Assembly (NCBI GenBank): GCA_020465985.1
Contig: JAANYP010006924.1
Location: forward strand, 310,001-374,000
Source of the DNA: Centrapalus pauciflorus
Taxonomy: Eukaryota > Streptophyta > Magnoliopsida > Asterales > Asteraceae
Direction: 5' to 3'
Length of the DNA stretch: 64,000 nt
In this document: piece after piece, positions 11,640 through 19,598 of the stretch
Layout of the letters: each line of letters starts with the position of its first letter
Numbering within the stretch: position 1 is the first letter of the stretch
Notes under the pieces: generated by a model
Told to the model about the DNA's origin: nothing
Seen by the model: the letters and a program-made list of their open reading frames with translations, nothing else
The model's database searches: none
Translations under genes and position numbers: made by a program

Positions 11640-12111
11640 CATGGTGATTGGAAGATTTACTTGGTACAAATCTAGTTTTTTTCTTCACCACTTTCTCTAC
11701 CCAAAAATCTTCAAAATGGATGAAACTACCCACAAAGAGGTGATTTCTAGCCTAGATCTTTGATATTTATGAAAATGTGGGTGTTTTGAAGCTTAAATTT
11801 GTAAATTTTGGGCACAAAAATGATGTTTTTGGGAGAGAGCCGCACACCCAACCGTAGACAAAGGTTCTAGGGTTGTGAAAATGATAAAATGGGGCTAAAA
11901 TCTGATTTTTAACCCGATGGGACACAGGGCCAGCGCAGGCCTGCGCCCCCCTGCGCCCAACACTGCTGAATTTTTAAATTTTTACTGTTTTAGTATGCGG
12001 GCCTGTAAATCTCTCTAATTTTTGATATAGAATGTAGTCTAAAATTTTTTTATGAGGGCTAAATTAATTAATTAATTAATCTTATCGTTATAACCTACCC
12101 TCCCCAACTTA
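11640..12111 (-). promoter_or_regulatory. Candidate promoter and leader of module 2 (element H)
   Basis: Reading on the minus strand: a polypurine-like CTAAGTTGGGGAGGG (12101-12111), an AT-rich stretch, the perfect palindrome GCGCAGGCCTGCGC (11933-11946), GGTTAAAAAT (a weak TATA-like site at about 11910), then a leader with ACAACCCTAGAACC. The arrangement parallels module 1 and the H LTR. The TATA box is poorer than in module 1. Confidence 0.45.
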
Positions 12112-12425
12112 GACTTTTGTGACGTCCTCGTCACATCAGAATTAATTTATTGGTTAAGAACATTGAGAGATAGATCGGTATTTATTCCTTATTTAAAAAA
12201 ATTAAAATTAAACAACAAATAATAAACAAACAAAATTCAACTTTTTTAAAATTTAATTTAAAATAAAAACATCATACTTTAAAATTAAAAATAAAGTACC
12301 ATTACAATCCAAATAAAAGTAAATAACCAAACCAAACAACCAAACCACATCAGAATTAAACAAACCAATAAATGTTTAGCACACATAATTAAATCATCAT
12401 ACTCAAATAATAATAAACTCAACAT
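12112..12425. other. AT-rich spacer between the two third genes of H
   Basis: The segment is rich in AAATAAA and AAACAAAC runs. On the minus strand it would be the 3' untranslated region of the upstream copy, and AATAAA-type signals are present. No coding sequence is visible. Confidence 0.4.
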
Positions 12426-13692
12426 TCAGCCGGAGGTGCGCCAATCTCCTCCACTTCGCCGACAATGATCTGAAGATTGGTGAGCCAGTCTGAATGCGTG
12501 TGAAACAGTTATCATTCTTCTTTGATTTTCCCGAAGCATCTGGATATCTTTAAGCAATATATTGTTCATGTTCACTAAATCTCTAACTCTCTCCTTCAGC
12601 TTGTGCACTTGATCCCAAACGACATCAACAGTCTCGACCTTCTTCCATGGCGTCTGATCTTATTCATCAACTTCCATTCTAGCTTTTCCTTTATTACTCT
12701 GTCTTTCAGGTACGGGTTCAGGGGTTTTGAAAGGGATTTGGGTCACTTTAGCAGATTTTGGACAACGGATTTGAAAACCTCTCTCAGTACGCTCACAAAC
12801 TAGACCTACCATAGTAAACCTTGTAAACCATGTGGTATTCGGGTTAAGGATCCGTATGGGCAACTCCTCGGACACAACCTTTTCTATCACGAACAGTTCA
12901 GTCAACATTCTACAACGAGGGTAATTTATCCCTTGACCTAAGACATGACATTCCCACAAATTTTGCATAATAATGTACCCTAAAGATACGGTCGGGCATC
13001 CAGTCATCAATGCGTACACTAAGAGAATTTCTTGTGGTATCACATATGTGGTGTCTTGGTGATGCAAAAGTATGTTAAAGATAACAAACTTCCACAGAAC
13101 TTTGGCTAATGGGCATAAATCACCTCTATTGAAGGCGGTATAAGTCCGGGCAGTTGTAATCGGAATTCCAAAAACAGTTGCTATCATTTGATCCAATTGA
13201 TTAGTCAATTTGTTAACCTTACGCATCCTTCCCCCCTGGGTATTAGTCAATGTCCAGAACTCCATAGGACGAGGTGTTTCAGTGTCAATTAAAAACTCAT
13301 CATACAATTTTTCCCTAGAAATTAACACCTCTTGTTCCCCACCATCCCCACTAATTCGAAGTCATGCTCTTCAGATTTTTCAATCCTACGAATCGTGGCG
13401 AACCACTGTTGAATTAAACTAGTATGGATATATGGTAACTCCCACTTGACAGCCCTAGCCCATCCCAGACGCTCAAATGACTCAATGATCTCAAAATCAT
13501 CAAAGTCAGACTCTTTTAGGGTACGTTCTATGAGAAACCTAGGGGTTTACCATTGTTTGTGTTCGGGGGAATTTCAGGGAACTCCGCATTGAGGGGATTC
13601 TCAAAGCGGACGTCCCTAGGGTCGTGGGTTCTCATCCTAGGTTTTTGGGAATTTCCGGGACGGTTACCATTTGCATGGAACTGAGTTGACAT
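12426..13692 (-). pseudogene. H third gene, upstream copy (Athila ORF-like, module 1)
   Basis: The minus-strand frame begins ATGTCAACTCAGTTCC at 13692, directly after GCATTATTTTAG, a strong 3' splice site. After about 50 codons it meets a stop and frameshift. The main block (12660-13328, 222 codons) has LCPLAKVLWKFVIFNIL and LLVYALMTGCPTVSLG, matching the core of the downstream copy, and a lysine-rich end. A further in-frame part (12426-12608, KLKERVRDLVNMNNILL) looks like a short coiled coil after an in-frame stop. It belongs to the same Athila 3' ORF family as module 2, but the two copies are only distantly similar, so this is not a recent duplication. Function unknown. Confidence 0.65.
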
Positions 13693-14111
13693 CTAAAATA
13701 ATGCAAAGACAATGGATTATAAATATGGGGTTTTTTCGTAAATGATGCATTGAAATTTTAAACGCCCTTTTCTTTAATAATAGACAAACTAATCCTAAGT
13801 CTCACCAACAATTTGAGCCCAATCTAACCCTATCAACTGCATGAACTTTAATAATAAATATTTTAACAATAAAAACATAACCTTTTACGACAAAAAGTTT
13901 CAAAATATATAATAAATATGGAAAAACCATAATTTTTACAAAAGTTTTGCAAAATAATTTATATTAATTAAATGAATATTTAAAAATCATTAGTCACCCT
14001 TTTTCTTTAATTAAAAACCATGTAACTCCCAAAAACCTCAACCCATGCATGCATGATAAATCTATACAAAACTACTATAGAATGAAGTTATGAGGAGTAG
14101 GAGGAGTATAC
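13693..14111 (-). other. Candidate intron before module-1 ORF
   Basis: On the minus strand the donor CGCAAG/GTATAC is at 14111-14112, and a pyrimidine-rich acceptor TTTGCATTATTTTAG ends at 13693 just before ATG. The interior is AT-rich, as plant introns are. Prediction only. Confidence 0.5.
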
Positions 14112-14413
14112 CTTGCGATTCTTAGTGAAGAACTAACGTCGGATTGAAGATTTGTCGTGAAAATGATGAAACTTTGAAGGTTTTTAGGCTTAGAAATCGC
14201 AAATCGCCGTTTCTAGAACTGGAATTAGGGTTTTGGGGTTATGGGGATGATCAGTACTGTTTTATAAATTTTTAACCGCGTCGGGCCGTAGGGCAAGCGC
14301 AGGCCTGCGCCCCCTGCGCCCGGGCCTCTGGATTCGTGATCTGGGCCGTGCACTGGTCTTGAAACCCTAATTCTCTAATTTTTTTAATTTTTACGGGTTT
14401 TCTCCCCAACTTA
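14112..14413 (-). promoter_or_regulatory. Candidate promoter and leader exon of module 1 (element H)
   Basis: Minus-strand order: polypurine-like GTAAGTTGGGGAG (14401-14413), perfect palindrome GCGCAGGCCTGCGC (14297-14310) followed upstream by a second GGGCGCAGGGGGCG block, TATA box TATAAAA (14260-14266), then AAAACCCTAATTCC and a pyrimidine-rich leader up to the splice donor at 14112. Spacing between TATA box and leader is that of a normal plant promoter. Confidence 0.55.
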
Positions 14414-14615
14414 CGCTCATATTATCGGGTTAAAATAATTCTGCTACGTGCTTAAAATTATTTTCTACTGCGGGGTCCTGTTATTAATTTAAAACTTAAA
14501 TCTAAACACAACTAAGTTCAGGAGGATGAATCCTCCCCAACTTAATTGGGTACACACAAGTAACACAAATAAGCAAAAAAACACACCTAAAACAATTAAA
14601 TTTAAATAAAATACT

Positions 14616-14631
14616 CTGGGTTGCCTCCCAG
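14616..14631 (-). other. GGGAGGCAACCC hairpin after integrase
   Basis: The minus strand reads CTGGGAGGCAACCCAG, a 5-bp stem around AGGCAA. This short motif just after the integrase stop recurs in many Athila-type elements. Its role is unknown. Confidence 0.6.
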
Positions 14632-14704
14632 AAAGTGCTAAGTTTTACGTCTTTAGCCAGATGTACTGCTCCTAAACTAATTAATTAACCTTAGGATCTT
14701 GTAG

Positions 14705-15880
14705 TTAGATGAGTTCAGATACTAGCATATCGTTGGTGGCCCACTGAACATATAGTTTAAGTCTATGTCCATTGACTTTGAATGACTCACCACCTTTTAG
14801 GTCCTGTATTTCTACCGCACCGTGTGGGTAGGTATTCGTTACAACGTATGAACCTGTCCATTTACTTTTTAATTTACCGGAAAATAGTCTAAGTCTTGCG
14901 TTAAATAACCAAAGTTTATTTCCTTTGGTAAATATTTTATTTCTAATCATTCTGTCGTGGAAAACTTTAGTTTTCTCTTTATAAATTCTGACGCTTTTGT
15001 AGGATTCTCTACGAATTTCTTCCAGTTCTTTTAATTGGAATTTCATATCAACACCGACATCATGTAAGTTAAAATTAGTGTTTTTGATTGCCCATAGAGC
15101 TCGGTGTTCTAATATTGGGAGATGACAAAGCTTACCATAAACAAGTCTGTATGAGGACATACCGATTGGTGTTTTAAATGCGGTTCTGTATGCCCATAGA
15201 GCATCCTCTAATTTTTGCGACCAATCTTTACGATCAGGTTTTACAGTTTTTTCAAGGATTATCTTGATCTCTCTATTAGAGATCTCGACTTGTCTGCTTG
15301 TTTGCGGATGATAAGGCGTTGCTATTCTATGGTTAACTCCATACTGTTTAAGGAGTTTAGCAAAATGCTGATTATTAAAATGTGACCCTCCGTCACTGAT
15401 GATAGCCCTTGGGATACAGTGTCGTGCTAAAATATTTCTTTTAACAAATTTGCACATAACCCGGTTATCATTAGTGCGTGTAGCTTCTGCATCCATCCAT
15501 TTGCAAACATAATATACTGCAACTAGGATGTACTCATATCCAAATGATTTAGGGAAGGATCCCATAAAATCAATGCCCCATACATCAAACATTTCGACAA
15601 TGAATATCGGGGTCATATGCATTTCATCTCTTTTTGCGATGCCACCAGTTTGCTGGCATCTTGTGCACACTTTAACAAACTCGCAGGCATCCTTAGATAT
15701 TGTGGGCCAGAAAAACCCACACTGCAATATCCGGTGGCCAGTTTTCTTTGCGCTGAATTGACCACCGCATGCATATGCATGACAGTGTTTAAGAATATCC
15801 TCGTGTTCCGAGTTAGGGACACATCGTCTTATAATTTGATCTGCTCCTATTTTAAATAGATCAGGCTCATCCCAAATTTA
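14705..15880 (-). pseudogene. Integrase of element H (340-codon open frame plus broken N-terminus)
   Basis: The frame 14705-15727 is uninterrupted. It carries the end of the zinc-binding domain (CTRCQQTGG), then the core with all three acidic residues: D in VWGIDFMGSFP, D in AIISDGGSHF, and E in RQVEISNREIK. The C-terminal part (WAYRTAFKTPIGMS, GKLKSKWTGSYVV, FKVNGHRLK) is typical of Athila. The start of the zinc domain (15728-15880) is frameshifted. The enzyme would join retrotransposon DNA to the chromosome. It is the best preserved protein in this element, but without RT it could not act for H itself. Confidence 0.85.
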
Positions 15881-16409
15881 TTGCCTTGTTGAAGCATATA
15901 AATATTTTCTCTGTTGTGAGTTCCAGTGCTCTGGCAATCTTCCTGTTACGAAATAGTTAACTAGATTCGCAAACCATGGAATTTTAGATATAGATAATAA
16001 TTGTTCATCAGGGAAGGAGTCCCTGATTTGATCAGTTGAGTTTGTTGGGATTAAGTGAAGCCTTGATAAATGATCGGCAACAACGTTTTCTGTGCCTTTT
16101 TTATCTTTTATTTCTAGGTCAAGTTCTTGTAATAGAAGGATACATCGAATCAATCGGGGCTTGGCATCCTTCTTTGCCAATAAATGTCTTAAAGCACTGT
16201 GGTCTGAGTACACAATTACTTTTGCCCCCCCAAATATAGGATCTGAATTTATCTAAGGCAAACACTACGGCTAGTAATTCTTTCTCTGTAGTTGTGTAAT
16301 TGATTTGTGCCTCATTAAAGGTTTTACTTGCGTAGTAAATCACCACTGGTTTTTTCTCAAATCTTTGTCCTAAAACAGCACCAATTGCATAGTCACTTGC
16401 ATCGCACAT
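15881..16409 (-). pseudogene. RNase H domain of element H
   Basis: Two overlapping frames (16119-16409, 15878-16213) give CDASDYAIGAVLGQR, VIYYASKTFNEAQINYTTTEKELLAVVFA and, after a frameshift near 16220, SDHSALRHLLAKKDAKPRLIRC and NVVADHLSRL. These are the standard Ty3 RNase H blocks (D, E, D). The domain follows directly on truncated gag, because protease and RT are deleted. Confidence 0.8.
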
Positions 16410-16454
16410 GATCTCAAATGGTTGAGACCAATCTTTGTCCTAAAACAGCACCAA
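16360..16454 (-). repeat. 25-bp repeat marking the gag/RNase H deletion junction
   Basis: The sequence AATCTTTGTCCTAAAACAGC plus CACCAA occurs at 16360-16384, inside RNase H (encoding GAVLGQR), and again at 16430-16454, between the gag fragment and RNase H. The second copy looks like filler DNA copied from 70 bp away when a segment spanning the end of gag, protease and RT was lost. Confidence 0.75.
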
Positions 16455-17281
16455 CTTCTATACCTAAAAATGTGCCTCCTGTGGCAGCTATAATCATATT
16501 ACGACTCTCCTGACTCACACCATCAAAGAATGTTTTTATAAGTATCCATTTGGGTACATCGTGGTGTGGACAAGCTCTCAATAACTCGTTCATACGATCG
16601 AACGCTTCGTAGAATTGTTCGCCCGATTTTTGTTTAAATCCGGTGATTTCCTTTCTTTTCTCGGTTGTTTTACTAATGGGGTAATATTCATTAAGGAATT
16701 CTCGTTTCATTTGATCCCATGCTGTAATACTATTGGTTGGTAAGGATACGAACCAATTCTTCGCTTTCTCCTTTAACGAGAAAGGAAATAATCGAAGTTT
16801 TAAACCGTCGGTGGTTATACCTCGAACATGGTTTGCTTTACAAATAGCTGTGAACTCAGCTAGATGTTCGTAGGGTTCCTCGCTTGACATCCCATGAAAG
16901 ATCGGAAGAATTTGGTATAATTGAGGATGAACTTCGGGTTCGTTCTCGTTTTCGGGATAATGTATTGGAGAGGGGTCGGGCACATCACCTGGGTGGTAAT
17001 GTGACTCAACCGTACGCCTTGGTTGATCACCCATTCTAGCAGCTATGCACTCCGGTTCTTCTTGATCACGATTTCGTGGCGAAATCGGAGGGCTTTCTAA
17101 ATCAAGAATCTCTGAATTGAGAATTTCAAAATCAGGAATTTATTCCTCTTGTGTGTTTAAAATTCTCCGTGATTAATTGTTGATTTTGAATCCTGACAGT
17201 CTTTCGGTTCGATCTTGCTACTTTTTCGATCTCAGGTTCGAATTGTAGCGGAAATCTTTTAGCCGATCGACGTGTGCGCAT
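16414..17281 (-). pseudogene. Gag of element H (truncated)
   Basis: The gag-type start MRTRRSAKRF is at 17281. One frameshift near 17140 is followed by the open frame 16414-17034, which includes the retrotransposon gag domain: KLRLFPFSLKEKAKNWF, LPTNSITAWDQMKREFL, QKSGEQFYEAFDRMNELLR and CPHHDVPKW. The protein would form the particle shell. The frame stops at the deletion junction after GGTFLG, so the zinc-knuckle end is lost. Confidence 0.8.
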
Positions 17282-17510
17282 ACACTAATAAAATACTTAA
17301 ATTAAAATTAAATACTTAATTAAAGTAATTATATTTTTGGTGGTAAAGTAGAGGACTACAACTGCCTTTTTGGATTTTTCAATTTTTTATTTGATTTTGA
17401 TTTTTTTAATAATAATAAAATAAAGACTAAAAATAACCAAAGAAAGGAACTTAAACTTAATTAGTTAAACTAAGGCAACAGACTAACTTTAACCTTAACT
17501 ACCGTTACAC
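17282..17510. other. 5' leader of element H
   Basis: This AT-rich sequence between the primer-binding site and gag shows no ORF or strong structure. Confidence 0.5.
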
Positions 17511-17528
17511 TCTCCGGCAACGGCGCCA
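17511..17528 (-). other. Primer-binding site of element H (tRNA-Asp type)
   Basis: The minus strand reads TGGCGCCGTTGCCGGAGA, close to the TGGCGCCGTTGCCGGG site complementary to plant tRNA-Asp that Athila elements use. It lies six bases inside the LTR end. Confidence 0.88.
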
Positions 17529-17534
17529 AAAGTC

Positions 17535-17941
17535 TGACGGGCCGTCGTTGTGACCCGCAGATTTAGTCCTTAAATCCACTATTTAGCTAGAGAAGTAAGG
17601 TCGGATCCACAGGGAGTGTGGTCGTAACTAGAGTTAGGTTATTAGCCTTATAAGTTTATTGAAAGCACTTAAATCGTGATTTGTGGATTTGAATGATTTG
17701 TTTAGATTAATGATTTGCTATCGCTTTGTACCTAAAAGTAGTGGCAAAATAACTAACGTAGTAGATAAACAATCAAGAGACGAATAACCATTCACGGGAT
17801 CACCACGGCATAAGTATTACTCACTATAATTTCATGCAACAATCACATAGACATAATCAATTGCGCAACTAAATTACTCAAGCATGTTTTAACCAATAAC
17901 TCTCGGCATAGCGTATGATGCCAGAACTAAATTACTCATCA
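17535..17941 (-). repeat. 5' LTR of element H, internally deleted (407 bp)
   Basis: Both ends are kept: minus-strand start TGATGAGTAATTTAG and end GCCCGTCA. About 700 bp of the LTR interior, including TATA box and GC motifs, is missing relative to the 3' LTR. At the break the minus strand has TTCTGGCATCATA, which also occurs in flanking host DNA at about 17966-17978, again suggesting filler DNA. Confidence 0.85.
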
Positions 17942-17946
17942 GCCGT

Positions 17947-18163
17947 TGGTAGTGACAGACTCCATATGATGCCAGAATTGCTAAAGATATACTTTTGGAA
18001 CTAATTCAGCAACAGTTAAGGCATAGTGAATCCTATGTCCTTGAATGATCTCATGAACGACATTTTTAACTTTGAAGAAGGAGTCAGAACCTAAATTCCA
18101 GTTATTTGCTGAATGAGACATCCACAGATCGTTGTCTAACAGCTGATACACCGTAGCAGCCAT
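17947..18163 (-). pseudogene. Third gene of element C, 5' part
   Basis: The likely start is ATGGCTGCTACGG at 18163, eight bases after the acceptor TTTCCAACAG. The protein begins MAATVYQLLDNDLW and contains VVHEIIQGHRIHYALT, which matches MVEFLKVHQLNYAMT in the third gene of element E, followed by a frameshifted QFWHHMESVTTNG. It is then cut by H at the duplication site. The rest is at 7179-7547. The function is unknown; it is a gene of the Sirevirus envelope position. Confidence 0.65.
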
Positions 18164-18170
18164 TTGAATT

Positions 18171-19400
18171 CTGTTGGAAAGAGAAGAATTAGTGGACAGA
18201 AAGGATGGATAAAATGACAATTAGCAGTTGAAGGAATAAAAATTAGTTAACAGCGGTTGAAATAGTTAGGGTGTATTGAACTAACTTTATCCTAAGAAAA
18301 ATAAAAAAGAAAGTGAAAATAAAATACTAGTAGAAATGAAACTTAAATAGAAATAAAAAATGAAAAAATAAAATTAAGAAATAAATATAAAATAAAGTCA
18401 AAATAAAATAAAAATAAAAATTTAAATTTAAAAGGAAATAAAAAATGGAAGAAAAAAATAAAATTAAGATTAAAAGAAATAATAAAAAATAATAAAAAAG
18501 TAAGATTAAACGGAAATAAAAAAACATAAAATTATAATGAAAATAAAACAAAAGATAAAAGAAAACAGAAAAGAAAAAACAATAAAAATAAAAGACAAAT
18601 AAATGAAAAATAAAAAATATAATAAAGAAATAAAAAAAATAAATAAATAAAACAAAAAAAAAAAATAAAGTTGGAAAATACCGAAAAGTTGGAAAAATAG
18701 CGAAACTTGTATGGACTTGAAAGGTTTCGGTATCATACCGAAACTTGAACCATACCGAGAAGGTTTAAAAGAATTTGAAACGTTTCGGTAACATTTAAAT
18801 TTTAAAAGGTTTCGTTAATTGAATGATTTCGGTAAAATTTGGAAGTTGGATAGGTTTCGGTAATATTTGAAAGTTGGAAAGGTTTCAGTATTATTTGGAA
18901 GTTGGAAAGGTTTCGGTAATACCGAAACCTTTGAATGTCGAAACCTTTGAATATCAAAAACTTTGAATATCGAAACCTTTGAGTTACCGAAACCTTTTTC
19001 AAAATATCAAAACCCATCGAAACCTATTAAAACTTTTAGAATACCGAAACCCATCGAAACCTGTAGTGTTGAATCCTTAGGTGTCGATAATACCGAAACA
19101 TATCAAAACCTATAGAAACATATCGAAACCCTAGGTTTCGGTGAACAGATTACCGAATCGCACATTTTCCAAGTTTTACGGCAGTATTCTCATATATTTC
19201 AACATAAAACAATGTAATAAACATGAATTTACACTTAATACATCATTTTGGCTAACATTTACATCCTAAATCACACATATCTACGATGAACATAGGATAG
19301 AACAATTTGTAAAAGAAAACAACACTTACAGATAATGTTTTACCTAGTAATGAACATGAAACATGTATGAAATGCAAGAAATAGATAAGAAAAAACATAC
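18171..19400 (-). other. Candidate 1.2-kb intron upstream of the C third gene
   Basis: On the minus strand the donor CAAAG/GTATG is at 19400 and the acceptor TCTCTTTCCAACAG ends at 18171. The interior holds an A-rich block (18290-18680) of AAATAAAA-type runs and the inverted minisatellite at 18690-19160. Long frames in the A-rich block are low-complexity and not genes. Confidence 0.45.
18690..19160. repeat. Inverted minisatellite around a perfect palindrome
   Basis: Left of about 18919 the unit appears as AGGTTTCGGTAA, roughly six times. Right of it, the reverse form CCGAAACCTTTGAAT appears many times. The centre 18906-18932 is a palindrome with 13-bp arms and a one-base middle. A second hairpin, GTTTCGGTA/TCA/TACCGAAAC, lies at 18724-18744. 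The array as a whole could fold back on itself. Confidence 0.85.
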
Positions 19401-19551
19401 CTTTGATGATTTCTTGAAGAAGGAAAGAAGTAAATGCAAGAGAAAAGAGCTTGAATGAGTTTCGGTTTCAGTTGAAATTAACGAGGAAGAAGAAGAAAAT
19501 GCGTGGGAAAGAAAGAAAAGAAAAAAAGGAACCGGCCCTTGAATTTATATA
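19401..19551 (-). promoter_or_regulatory. Candidate internal promoter and leader exon of the C third gene
   Basis: The minus strand has TATATAAAT (19543-19551), then about 110-140 bases of leader ending at the splice donor at 19400. This gives the third gene a possible transcript separate from gag-pol. Confidence 0.5.
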
Positions 19552-19598
19552 TCCATCTGAAAATGGGCCAGATCGAAGTTGTTTATGATTGGGCCCAA

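Larger units (their letters stand above)
7548..17941 (-). mobile_element. Element H: Athila-like Ty3 retrotransposon
   Basis: H is flanked by the perfect 5-bp duplication GCCGT (7543-7547 and 17942-17946). Minus-strand order: 5' LTR with internal deletion (17535-17941), tRNA-Asp-type primer-binding site, gag, RNase H, integrase, two third genes, polypurine tract, 3' LTR (7548-8663). The primer type, the integrase sequence, the GGGAGGCAACCC hairpin after integrase and the 3' genes are all Athila hallmarks. Protease, RT and the end of gag are deleted. The LTRs differ at roughly 8% of sites over the first 220 bp of shared sequence, so this is a fairly old insertion. Confidence 0.92.

Noticed and set aside
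14705..15727. Functional host-domesticated integrase because the ORF is intact
   Set aside because: It has normal Athila neighbours and a frameshifted zinc domain; a single open frame can survive by chance.
18327..18736. Minus-strand ORFs rich in Phe, Tyr and Leu
   Set aside because: They come from an A-rich low-complexity block, not a membrane protein gene.
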